DNA from: Bacilli bacterium
Lineage (GTDB): Bacteria; Bacillota_I; Bacilli_A; RF39; UBA660
Direction: 5' to 3'
NCBI GenBank assembly: GCA_017627015.1
Contig: JAGAHP010000027.1
Coordinates: 1 to 64,000, forward strand
DNA length: 64,000 bases
The notes beneath the pieces were generated by a model that searched no databases, was not told the origin of the DNA, and saw only the letters and a list, made by a program, of their open reading frames with translations. Positions 25,979 to 34,249 of this stretch are shown in pieces. The position numbers and the translations under genes were made by a program. Each line of letters opens with the position of its first letter. Within the stretch, counting starts at the first letter, position 1.

Positions 25979-26818
25979 ATGAATAAAATAAGTAATAAAT
26001 ACAGAGATTTATTTAAAAAGACAGTTGAAATAATGAGAAAGCCAGTAATGTCCGTTTTACCAGGACATCTGTCTTTCTTTTTGTTGCTTTCAAGTATACC
26101 AATAATATTAATATTTGGAGTAATCGCATCAGCATTTTCACTTTCTTTTGATTCAATCGCAGAATTTATTACTTTAAGTTTACCTGCTAGTACAAGTAAA
26201 TTAATAATACCTTTATTTTCAGGTAAAGCATTAGATATAAGTGTAGTACTTTTAGTATTATCTGCACTTTATCTAGCGTCACGTGCTACTAAAGCTATAA
26301 TAATGGCTGCAAATAATATATATGAAGTTTCAAGTAATCCAATGCAAGAAATTATTAGATCAATAATAATAACTGTATTATTAATATTATTATTTATATT
26401 TATAATAATTATATTAATACTAGGAGGTAAAATATTAGAAATTATTGATAAGATACCGGAGATAAGTTTTATAAGTAAAAACATATTAAAATCAATAGAT
26501 TTGATTAGGTGGCCAATTGCGCTCTTTGTAATATTCTTTACTATAAAATTAATATATACAATGACACCTAATAAAAAGATAAGTAGTAAGAGTGTTAATA
26601 AAGGAGCAACTTTTACTACAATTGCGTGGATATTAATAACATTTATTTATTCGTTCTATGTAACACATTATGCTTCTTATAATGATTATTATGGAAGTGC
26701 ATCTAATTTAGTTGTATTAATGCTTTGGGTATATTTAATATCTCAAATATTTGTTATAGGAATGATTATAAATTCAATAGAAGAAAAAGAAGAAGAGAAA
26801 AAAATTAAAAAATATTAA
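25979..26818 (+). CDS. YihY/BrkB family inner-membrane protein
   Basis: A 279-aa polytopic protein of the YihY (virulence factor BrkB) family. The N-terminal amphipathic part and PVMSVLPGHLSFFLLLSSIP are typical. Six membrane segments can be placed, and the region ASRATKAIIMAANNIYEV between segments two and three is the conserved family core. Function is unresolved; the old RNase BN assignment was withdrawn. Spacing to the GGDEF gene is 16 bases, so co-transcription is likely. Confidence 0.9.
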   Translation: MNKISNKYRDLFKKTVEIMRKPVMSVLPGHLSFFLLLSSIPIILIFGVIASAFSLSFDSIAEFITLSLPASTSKLIIPLFSGKALDISVVLLVLSALYLASRATKAIIMAANNIYEVSSNPMQEIIRSIIITVLLILLFIFIIIILILGGKILEIIDKIPEISFISKNILKSIDLIRWPIALFVIFFTIKLIYTMTPNKKISSKSVNKGATFTTIAWILITFIYSFYVTHYASYNDYYGSASNLVVLMLWVYLISQIFVIGMIINSIEEKEEEKKIKKY

Positions 26819-26853
26819 AGTAGTGTAAAGTCATAGATTAATAGTCATAAAAG

Positions 26854-26862
26854 TGGTATAAT
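26854..26862 (+). promoter_or_regulatory. Extended -10 promoter for the LTA-synthase operon
   Basis: TGGTATAAT, 29 bases before the ATG at 26891. Confidence 0.65.
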
Positions 26863-26890
26863 TTAATATGGTATATAAGGAGTAAGAAAG

Positions 26891-28924
26891 ATGAGCAAAC
26901 TAAAGAGTAAGTTTAATAAAATAAAAGAAAAAATTGTTAATTTTAATTATAAAGAATATGCGAACACAAATAGGCAATTTATAGCGTTTATATTAAGTAA
27001 CTTGGTAAATGCTACGTTGCTTAGATTTTTTACTGTGCATAATTATTTTGCTATAAAACCACTTTTAGCGGATTTAGCAATTATTTTGTTATTTGGTTCA
27101 TTTGTTTATTTATTTAAAACAAAGAAGCAATTTACATATTTAATGGTAGTATCTTTTGTATTTACATTAATATGTATTGTTAATTCACTATATTATACAT
27201 ACTATATGTCATTCGCATCATTTTCATTGATTGCGGTATCTCTAACAGTTGTTGATGTAGGGGATGCAGTTGTTAAAAACGTACTACAATTTAAAGACTT
27301 TATATTTTTATGGCAATTAATATTTATGTTAGGTTTCCATCATTATTTAAAGAAAGCAAAGTATTATGAATTTGCGGGACCTAAAGAAAATAGAAAGAAA
27401 AGATTCACTGGAACTTTAGTTTCAGGTATAGTTGTATATGCATTATTCTTTATGACAGTAACATCAGTAGAATTTAGTAGATTATCAAAACAATGGAATA
27501 GAGAATTCTTAGTTACTAAGTTTGGTGTTTATACATATCAATTAAATGACTTATTTAAGAGTTTAGATGCTAAGTTTAATACACTATTTGGTTATGATAA
27601 TGCAGCTAAACAATTTAGAGAATATTATGATAATAATACAATCGAATTAAAGAAAAATGAATTTACAAATGAATTTGAAGGAAGAAATGTAATAGTAATA
27701 CATGCTGAAAGTGTACAAAATGCAGCTGTTAGACAATCATTTAATGGTAAAGAGGTTGCTCCTACATTAAATAGATTAAAAGATGAAGGTATATATTTCA
27801 GTAATTTCTATGCAGAAGCAAGTTCTGGAACATCTTCTGATAGTGAATTTACTTTTTCAACATCACTTCTTCCAGTAACAAATGGTGCGGTTGCAGTTAG
27901 TTATTGGAATAGAGAATATGAATCATTCCAAAAATTATTAAAAGAGCAAAAAGGATATAATACTATTTCATTCCATGCGAATAATGGTGAGTTCTGGAAT
28001 AGAAATAATTTCCATAAATCATTAGGTTATAATACTTTCTATAGTAAAAATTCATTTGAAGTAAATGAAGATAATACTATTGGTTTAGGATTATCAGATA
28101 AAGAATTCTTCAAACAATTAACACCAATATTAAAGAAAGAAAAAGATAAGAATGGTAAATTTATGGCTACATTAATAATGCTTAGTAACCACACTCCATT
28201 TGATGCAGTAGATAAATATGGTGAATTTGATGTAGATATAAAAGAAGATGGAAAAACTTATCCATATATGGAAGGTACTAAATTAGGTAATTACTTTAAA
28301 TCAGTACATTATGCTGATAGTGCTATTGATGATTTACTTAAAGGACTAGATGAAGAAGGATTACTTGATAATACAGTAGTTGTTATATATGGTGATCATG
28401 ATGCAAAATTGCCAAGTAAAGATTATGTTAGATTAAACAATTATGATAAAGAAACTGATAAGACTTTAGATAAAGACGATCCTAATTATAAAGATGTAGA
28501 TTATTTTGATTATGAAATAAATAGATCTGTTCCATTAATTATTTGGACTAAAGATAAAAAATATAATAAAACAGTTGACACTGCAATGGGTATGATAGAT
28601 GTTATGCCAACACTTTCTAATATGTTAGGTTTAAAACCAAAGTATGCATTAGGAAATGATATAATGAGTTTAGATAATAACGTAGTTCCATTCCCTAATG
28701 GTAACTGGGTAAATAATGATATCTATTATAATAGTCAAAAAGATGAATACAAAGTAATTAATACAAATGCTGTAATAGATAGAGATACTATAACAAAAAA
28801 TAATGAAATAACTTCTAAAAAGATTGAAATATCTAATGATATAATTCTATATGATCTAATAAAGAATGAAGATAATTCTGGAAGATTAGATAGAGTGGAA
28901 GGAGAAAATAATGAGCAAGAATAA
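26891..28924 (+). CDS. LTA synthase family sulfatase-fold enzyme
   Basis: A 677-aa membrane enzyme of the LtaS family, which polymerises glycerol phosphate from phosphatidylglycerol outside the membrane. Five membrane helices (about 25-205) precede an outer sulfatase-fold domain from about 265. Conserved parts include NVIVIHAES (metal Glu), SGTSSDSEF, MLSNHTPFD and VVIYGDHDAKL (metal Asp-His). The nucleophile region reads Thr314-Ser315 before SDSEF; aligned on SDSEF, the position usually held by Thr is Ser315 (see findings). No signal-peptidase-like AxA separation was identified. It overlaps the next gene by 14 bases. Confidence 0.9.
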   Translation: MSKLKSKFNKIKEKIVNFNYKEYANTNRQFIAFILSNLVNATLLRFFTVHNYFAIKPLLADLAIILLFGSFVYLFKTKKQFTYLMVVSFVFTLICIVNSLYYTYYMSFASFSLIAVSLTVVDVGDAVVKNVLQFKDFIFLWQLIFMLGFHHYLKKAKYYEFAGPKENRKKRFTGTLVSGIVVYALFFMTVTSVEFSRLSKQWNREFLVTKFGVYTYQLNDLFKSLDAKFNTLFGYDNAAKQFREYYDNNTIELKKNEFTNEFEGRNVIVIHAESVQNAAVRQSFNGKEVAPTLNRLKDEGIYFSNFYAEASSGTSSDSEFTFSTSLLPVTNGAVAVSYWNREYESFQKLLKEQKGYNTISFHANNGEFWNRNNFHKSLGYNTFYSKNSFEVNEDNTIGLGLSDKEFFKQLTPILKKEKDKNGKFMATLIMLSNHTPFDAVDKYGEFDVDIKEDGKTYPYMEGTKLGNYFKSVHYADSAIDDLLKGLDEEGLLDNTVVVIYGDHDAKLPSKDYVRLNNYDKETDKTLDKDDPNYKDVDYFDYEINRSVPLIIWTKDKKYNKTVDTAMGMIDVMPTLSNMLGLKPKYALGNDIMSLDNNVVPFPNGNWVNNDIYYNSQKDEYKVINTNAVIDRDTITKNNEITSKKIEISNDIILYDLIKNEDNSGRLDRVEGENNEQE

Positions 28925-29573
28925 AAATAAAAAAAGAATGAGTAATAAAAAGAAACTATTAATATGTTTTATACTTGTAGTTGCTATAGTAGGTGGATAT
29001 TTTGTTTATATTAATTTCATTGCTGAAAAGCAAGTATCCGCACCTAAAGTCGTTGATGAAATTAAAGAGTTTAATTATGTAGTTAACGAAAATGATACAA
29101 AACTATTTAAGAAAACTTTCAAAGAATTAAAAGATGTTTTAAGTAAAAAAGAAGTAGATAATAAAAAATATGCTGAAGTGATAAGTAAATTATTTGTTAT
29201 AGATTTCTTTAACTTAGAAAACAAGACAAGTAAGAATGACGTTGGTGGAGTTCAATTTGTTTATAATAGTTACAAAACAGATTTTGTAGATTATGCAAGA
29301 GATGGAATATATAAACAAGTTTCTAATTCAATTGATAGTAAAAAGAATACTAGTTTACCACAAGTAACTTCTGTTAAAATAACTAAAAATGATACAGTAG
29401 TACCTTCAAGTGTTTTTGAACATGAAGACTTTGCAAACGAAACTGAAGCTAATGCTTATGAAATAGGTATTGAATGGGAATACAAAAATGGTACTGGATT
29501 CCAAAAGAAAGCAGTTATTACAGTTGTAAAGGATGGCGATAAATTATCTATCGCTAAAATGAGTGAAGAATAG
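28911..29573 (+). CDS. Uncharacterised anchored extracytoplasmic protein
   Basis: A 220-aa protein with a basic start, one membrane helix (about 17-36) and an outer domain of about 180 residues with mixed helix and strand (VSAPKVVDEIKEFNY, then a C-terminal beta part KAVITVVKDGDKLSI). I recognise no family; the layout is similar to NTF2-like secreted domains. It lies between LTA synthase (14-base overlap) and the LCP gene (9-base gap), which suggests a role in wall or teichoic-acid assembly. The ribosome-binding site AAGGAG lies within ltaS-like coding sequence. Confidence 0.75.
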   Translation: MSKNKNKKRMSNKKKLLICFILVVAIVGGYFVYINFIAEKQVSAPKVVDEIKEFNYVVNENDTKLFKKTFKELKDVLSKKEVDNKKYAEVISKLFVIDFFNLENKTSKNDVGGVQFVYNSYKTDFVDYARDGIYKQVSNSIDSKKNTSLPQVTSVKITKNDTVVPSSVFEHEDFANETEANAYEIGIEWEYKNGTGFQKKAVITVVKDGDKLSIAKMSEE

Positions 29574-29582
29574 GAGGAAACT

Positions 29583-31658
29583 ATGAGTAAAAGAAATAAA
29601 TATACTAGAGAAGAAAAAAGAGAATTCAAAAGAAGAAATAAAGGAATTAGTTTATTCTCTAGTGTTATAGTAGGAATGTTCTTAGTCGCAACAGTTTACT
29701 TTATTCTAAACTTATTAAAGTTAACTGGTGTTGAAACACTAATTAGATATATCGTAATTGGTGTATTAGTAGTATTTATGCTATTTATAATTAAGAAGAA
29801 TTTTTCATTAAGATTACAACCTAAAAAATGGAAATTTATAATTTTAATATTATTCTTAATTGCGTTTGGTGCAGCAGAGATGTATGTAAGTTATTTTATC
29901 GCAAGAGGTATTAGTGTTGTTGATAACTTAAATAAAAATAAAATAAAATATACAAGTGCATTAATTGCTCTAAAAGAAAATAAAGAAGTAACAGTAAAAA
30001 CAGTTAAGGATAAAAAAGTAGGTATTATTAGTGATACTGATGATACTGAAGGTTATGTTCTTGCTCAAAAAATAATTAAAGAACATAAAATACCAAGTTC
30101 AAATTTAGTTAAATATGATGATTATATTACTATGTTAAATGGTTTATATTCAAAAGATGTAGATGCTACATTTGTATCTGGTAGTTATGTTTCAAAATAT
30201 AAAGATTTAGATCAATTTAAGAATATTAAATCTGAAACTAAAGTATTAGATAAATATTCTAAGATAATGAAAAAACAAGGAACACATAAAATTAAATCTA
30301 CAGGTAAAAAAGTAACAGAACCATTTACAATATTATTATTAGGTGTAGATTCACCTGAGGAAAATATTGAAGATGCTGTTGCATTAGGTGATTCAATAAT
30401 GGTAGTTACATTTAATCCTCATACATTAAATGCTACACTATTTAGTATCCCAAGAGATACTTATGTACCTATAACATGTTATGGTAATGCAATGAGTAAA
30501 ATTACACATGCTGCATCTGGTGGAGATTCATGCATGATTAATACTGTGGAAAAATTCATAGATTTAGATATTGATTATTATGCTAAAGTAAACTTTAGAG
30601 GATTAATGAACCTAGTTGATGCTTTGGGTGGTATTGATGTAGAAGTTCCATATAGTTTCTGTGAAACAGATGAAAATAGAACATTTGAAAATGCAGTATT
30701 TGTTAAAAAAGGATGGCAACATCTTAATGGTAGAGAAGCTTTAGGTTTATCAAGAAACAGAAAGAATTATCCAACATGTGGTGAAGAGTGGAATGAAGGA
30801 GAAAGAAGTGACTTCGTTCGTGGACAAAACCAACAATTAGTAATGAAAGCTATTCTTGCTAAAGCTAAATCTATTAGATCAGTTGATGAATTCTATAAAG
30901 TATTAGATACAATAAGTAAGAGTATGGATACTAATTTAGATAGAGAACAAATTTTAGGATTCTATAATGTATTTAAAAATATATTATTATCAACAGATTC
31001 ACTTACTGATAAGAACGATGTAATAAGCATGCAAAGAACTTATCTAAGAGGTGGAGGAGGAATAATATATGATGGTGTCGCAGGAACTGGACTTTATGAA
31101 TTTGTTCCTTCACAAGATGGATTAAAACTAATTAAAAAAGCTATGAGAATAAATCTAGAATTAGAAAAAGAAGAATATAAAAAATCATTTAGCTTTACTA
31201 TAGATAAACCATATGAACCAGAAGTAATCGGTGAAGATGAATGGGGCGGTGTTAAATCTTATCCAAGCGCACCAACATCATCAGAACCTGAAGAAACAGA
31301 AACCAAATGTACTGGAAATAAAGAATTAGGCGCAGATGGAAAGACATGTGTATGTAAATATGGTTATGAAGATGATGGTTCAGGAATTTGTGTAAAAAAA
31401 GAAAAACCAAAATGCGGTGAAGGTGAAACTTTAGGTGCAGATGGAGTAACATGTGTTTGTGATACTGCAAATGGTTATGAATATGATTCAGCAACAGATT
31501 CATGTATAATACCATCAACACCAGCAGAAACACCATGTTCAGATGGAACATTACCATCAGAAAATCCAGGTGGTGTATGTCCTTCAGAACCTGTTCAATG
31601 TCCTGATGGACAAACAGATGATGGCACAGGAACTTGTGTTCCAATAACAAGTCCATAA
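29583..31658 (+). CDS. LCP-family ligase with cysteine-rich EGF-like tail
   Basis: A 691-aa LytR-CpsA-Psr protein, expected to attach anionic glycopolymers to peptidoglycan outside the membrane. Three N-terminal membrane helices (about 20-120) are followed by an accessory domain (about 130-245) as in Cps2A-type LCPs. The LCP core (about 255-500) has LLLGVDSPEE, DSIMVVTFNPHT, SIPRDTYVPI and RSDFVRGQNQQ with the phosphate-binding arginines. Four extra Cys lie in the core. After a Pro/Ser linker, residues 576-691 hold 12 Cys in three modules of four, the first two with a CVC pair. It is the last gene of the LTA-synthase operon. Confidence 0.9.
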   Translation: MSKRNKYTREEKREFKRRNKGISLFSSVIVGMFLVATVYFILNLLKLTGVETLIRYIVIGVLVVFMLFIIKKNFSLRLQPKKWKFIILILFLIAFGAAEMYVSYFIARGISVVDNLNKNKIKYTSALIALKENKEVTVKTVKDKKVGIISDTDDTEGYVLAQKIIKEHKIPSSNLVKYDDYITMLNGLYSKDVDATFVSGSYVSKYKDLDQFKNIKSETKVLDKYSKIMKKQGTHKIKSTGKKVTEPFTILLLGVDSPEENIEDAVALGDSIMVVTFNPHTLNATLFSIPRDTYVPITCYGNAMSKITHAASGGDSCMINTVEKFIDLDIDYYAKVNFRGLMNLVDALGGIDVEVPYSFCETDENRTFENAVFVKKGWQHLNGREALGLSRNRKNYPTCGEEWNEGERSDFVRGQNQQLVMKAILAKAKSIRSVDEFYKVLDTISKSMDTNLDREQILGFYNVFKNILLSTDSLTDKNDVISMQRTYLRGGGGIIYDGVAGTGLYEFVPSQDGLKLIKKAMRINLELEKEEYKKSFSFTIDKPYEPEVIGEDEWGGVKSYPSAPTSSEPEETETKCTGNKELGADGKTCVCKYGYEDDGSGICVKKEKPKCGEGETLGADGVTCVCDTANGYEYDSATDSCIIPSTPAETPCSDGTLPSENPGGVCPSEPVQCPDGQTDDGTGTCVPITSP

Positions 31659-31692
31659 AAAGAGTAATTATTTACTCTTTTTTTCTTTTTTT
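31659..31692 (+). terminator. Rho-independent terminator after the LCP gene
   Basis: Stem AAAGAGTAA / TTACTCTTT with loop TTAT and a long T-rich tail. Confidence 0.85.
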
Positions 31693-31742
31693 AGGGGAAC
31701 TTTTAATCTTTACGTCTAATATTATTATCGAGGGGGAATTAG

Positions 31743-33143
31743 ATGTTAAAGAGATATATTACTTTAGGAATAGCAATCATATTATTTATTACTATCTTTA
31801 TAATCAATAATAATAGTTTTAATAAAGAGAAAAAAACTACCAAAAAAGAGAAGAAAGTTATCTATAATAAGGATAAATTTGAATATAGTACGATTGATAG
31901 TGATGATATTGAAGGAGTTTTAAAAGAAGAAAAAAAGACTATTAAAATAGTAAAGGAAGAAGTAAAACAGGAGCCTGTTATTGAAGAACCACCTAAAGAA
32001 GAAATAATTGAAAAGAAGAATGGATTATTAGATGAAGAAGGTAATACTTATTATTATGTTGATGATGTTAAACAAGTAGGTAAACAAGAATTAGATGGAA
32101 ATATTTATTTTTTTAATGAAAAAGGAATAATGCAAAAAGATAAAGTCATTGATAATTGTTATTATGATACTGAAGGTAAACTTTTTATTGGTTTCAAAGA
32201 TATTGATAAAAATACATTTTATTTTAATAAAGATGGTTTTTTAAAAGGTATTAATGAGATTGAAGGTAAGAAATATTATTTTGATGAAAAAGGACATTTG
32301 TTAAGAAATGTTTTTATTGATAATTATTATATAGATGAAGATGGATCTATAGTAACTGGTTCTAAGGAAATAAATGGAAGAATATATATATTTAGTGAAG
32401 AAGGAATTCTTCAAAATGGATATCAAATAATAAATGGAAAAACTTTCTTTTTAGATGAAAATATGAATCCTCTAAAAGGTATACATTTAATTGATAATCA
32501 AAAAGAATATTTTGATTTTGAAACAGGCGAATTAATAAAAAAAGATGTTAAATCAGTAATAGATATATCTTCTTGGCAAGAAGATATAGACTTTGAAGAA
32601 GTAAAAAAATCTAATCTAGTAGATGGTATTATAGTACGAGTAGGATATGGAACTACAAAAAATGATAATCCTGTACTTGATAACAAATTTGAAAGAAATA
32701 TAGAAGAAATAAAGAGGTTAGGTATTCCTTATGGAATTTATATATATGGTTATGCACAAAATGAAAATGCTGCATCTATAGAAGCAAGCTTTGTTTTAAA
32801 TATAATAAATAAATATAAATTAGAACTTTCTTATCCAATATTTTATGATGCTGAAAATACTGAATTTGAGGGAGTAAAATATACTAAAATAATGTATAAA
32901 AAAGTTATTAACAAATTTATATCAGTACTTAATGATAAAGGATTTAATAATGTTGGAGTATATGGAAATTTAAACAGTTTAGAAAAAGGAAATCTTAGTA
33001 GCCTTCAAAAAAGAATTCCTAAATGGGTTGCTCAATATCATACAAGATGTGAATATGAAGGTGATTATGTTGGATGGCAATATACATCTTCTGGTATGAT
33101 ACCAGGCATAAATACTAAAGTAGATCAAAATATTTTTTATTAG
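31743..33143 (+). CDS. GH25 lysozyme with wall-binding repeats (short form)
   Basis: A 466-aa surface enzyme that cuts muramic-acid bonds in peptidoglycan. A single N-terminal hydrophobic helix (about 4-24) with no clear cleavage site suggests membrane anchoring. A Lys/Glu linker is followed by about nine degenerate YYF-type wall-binding repeats (about 95-265: NTYYYVDDVKQ, NIYFFNEKGIM, KKYYFDEKGHLL). The GH25 domain then has Asp274 in VIDISSWQ and the acid pair Asp369/Glu371 in FYDAE. Repeats lack the Trp typical of choline-binding modules. A GAGGGGG ribosome-binding site supports the start. A longer homologue lies at 34250. Confidence 0.92.
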   Translation: MLKRYITLGIAIILFITIFIINNNSFNKEKKTTKKEKKVIYNKDKFEYSTIDSDDIEGVLKEEKKTIKIVKEEVKQEPVIEEPPKEEIIEKKNGLLDEEGNTYYYVDDVKQVGKQELDGNIYFFNEKGIMQKDKVIDNCYYDTEGKLFIGFKDIDKNTFYFNKDGFLKGINEIEGKKYYFDEKGHLLRNVFIDNYYIDEDGSIVTGSKEINGRIYIFSEEGILQNGYQIINGKTFFLDENMNPLKGIHLIDNQKEYFDFETGELIKKDVKSVIDISSWQEDIDFEEVKKSNLVDGIIVRVGYGTTKNDNPVLDNKFERNIEEIKRLGIPYGIYIYGYAQNENAASIEASFVLNIINKYKLELSYPIFYDAENTEFEGVKYTKIMYKKVINKFISVLNDKGFNNVGVYGNLNSLEKGNLSSLQKRIPKWVAQYHTRCEYEGDYVGWQYTSSGMIPGINTKVDQNIFY

Positions 33144-33148
33144 TAAAC

Positions 33149-33178
33149 TTTTGTAAAACTAGACATAGTTTTACAAAA
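33149..33178. repeat. 30-base perfect palindrome upstream of the SGNH gene
   Basis: Two 12-base arms, TTTTGTAAAACT and AGTTTTACAAAA, separated by AGACAT. It has no T run on either side, so it is a poor terminator. It lies where a -35 box would be for the promoter at 33194 and may be an operator. Confidence 0.7.
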
Positions 33179-33193
33179 AACACTTTCATATTA

Positions 33194-33202
33194 TGTTATA
33201 CT
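33194..33202 (+). promoter_or_regulatory. Extended -10 promoter for the SGNH hydrolase gene
   Basis: TGTTATACT, 25 bases before the ATG at 33227 and 16 bases downstream of the palindrome. Confidence 0.6.
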
Positions 33203-33226
33203 TGAATAGTAAAGAGGCGAGATTAC

Positions 33227-33949
33227 ATGAAGGAAAAAAAATTTAAAAAGAAAAGTCATTATATATTTTTAAATAAGTTATATCAATTGTTTATTGTAAT
33301 ATTACTGTTTGTAATTGCGATTATGTGTTCTAATTTTTTCCTAGTTAAAGGTGAAAAAAAATGTGAACCAGTTAAAGTGGTTAAACAAGAAGTAGTAAAT
33401 GAAAACGTAGTATTTTTTGGCGATTCTATTACTGACTATTATGATTTAGATAAATACTTTCCTGACCTAAAAAAAGTTAATAGTGGAATAAGTGGTAATA
33501 GAACATGGGATTTAAAAAATGATATGTATAATAGACTATATAGATATAATCCAAGTGAAGTAGTATTATTAATCGGAATAAATAATTATTTATTTGATGA
33601 AGATTCAATAGATACAGTTATGAATGATATTAAAGAAATAGTAGAGAACATACATAAGGAATTACCATACACTAAAATAATAGTTCAATCCCTTTATCCT
33701 ATTAATGACGACTGGAGAATAAAAAAACATCCGGAAGTACCTACCGCTAATATTTTGACTGAAAAAATATTAGAATCAAATAAGCAATTAAAAGAATATT
33801 GTAAAGAAAAAAAATATACATATGTAGACATGTTTAAAGAATTATCAAATACTAATAATGAATTTAGTAGAGAATACACGGATGATGGATTACATCCAAA
33901 CGAAAATGGGTATAAGAAAATAACAGAAGTATTAAAGAAGTATCTTTAA
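33227..33949 (+). CDS. Membrane-anchored SGNH/GDSL hydrolase
   Basis: A 240-aa esterase-fold protein held by an N-terminal helix (about 17-40). All four SGNH blocks are visible: FFGDSITD (nucleophile Ser67), SGISGNRT (Gly), LLIGINNYLF (Asn) and DDGLHPNENG (Asp220 and His223). The variant resembles platelet-activating-factor acetylhydrolase-like bacterial proteins that remove acetyl or acyl groups from surface glycans. Set between two GH25 lysozyme genes, it may trim acyl groups from peptidoglycan or its attached polymer. The last codons form a terminator. Confidence 0.9.
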   Translation: MKEKKFKKKSHYIFLNKLYQLFIVILLFVIAIMCSNFFLVKGEKKCEPVKVVKQEVVNENVVFFGDSITDYYDLDKYFPDLKKVNSGISGNRTWDLKNDMYNRLYRYNPSEVVLLIGINNYLFDEDSIDTVMNDIKEIVENIHKELPYTKIIVQSLYPINDDWRIKKHPEVPTANILTEKILESNKQLKEYCKEKKYTYVDMFKELSNTNNEFSREYTDDGLHPNENGYKKITEVLKKYL

Positions 33950-33959
33950 TACTTTTTTT
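33928..33959 (+). terminator. Rho-independent terminator overlapping the coding end
   Basis: A 10-bp stem AGTATTAAAG / CTTTAATACT, loop AAGTAT, then a T run. The stop codon lies in the 3' arm. Confidence 0.85.
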
Positions 33960-34001
33960 GACAACAAAATGTAAAAAAAATAATTAATACTTGCTTTTTT
34001 T

Positions 34002-34029
34002 TTGAAAAATATTATATTTATGTTAAAAT
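34002..34029 (+). promoter_or_regulatory. Two-box promoter
   Basis: TTGAAA (34002-34007), a 16-base spacer, and TAAAAT (34024-34029) preceded by TGT. It serves the small gene at 34053 and probably the long GH25 gene. Confidence 0.6.
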
Positions 34030-34052
34030 TAAAGAAGAATGGAGTGATATCT

Positions 34053-34226
34053 ATGTCAAGAAGATATCGAAGAAGAAAACATAATAATATTATTTTTAAT
34101 ATTTTCTTTACAATCATTCTGTTTCTTTTGATAGGGTTATTATGTTATAAATTTTATGTAGATGATTTTTCATCAAAATCTACTAATATACCTAATATAT
34201 TCAAAAATTTAAAAGAAAAAAATTAA
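34053..34226 (+). CDS. Small single-pass membrane protein (57 aa)
   Basis: A 57-aa protein: a very basic start (SRRYRRRKHNN), one membrane helix (about 15-36) and a short outer tail. The ATG at 34053 follows GGAGTGATAT; the longer in-frame start overlaps the promoter. It precedes the 892-aa GH25 lysozyme by 23 bases and is probably co-transcribed. No known family; it could assist secretion or anchoring of the lysozyme. Confidence 0.65.
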   Translation: MSRRYRRRKHNNIIFNIFFTIILFLLIGLLCYKFYVDDFSSKSTNIPNIFKNLKEKN

Positions 34227-34249
34227 GAAAAATAATAAAGGAGTTAAGT

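Noticed and set aside
33149..33178. Palindrome as a rho-independent terminator for the GH25 gene
   Set aside because: There is no T run after either arm, unlike the other hairpins here; listed as a repeat and possible operator instead.
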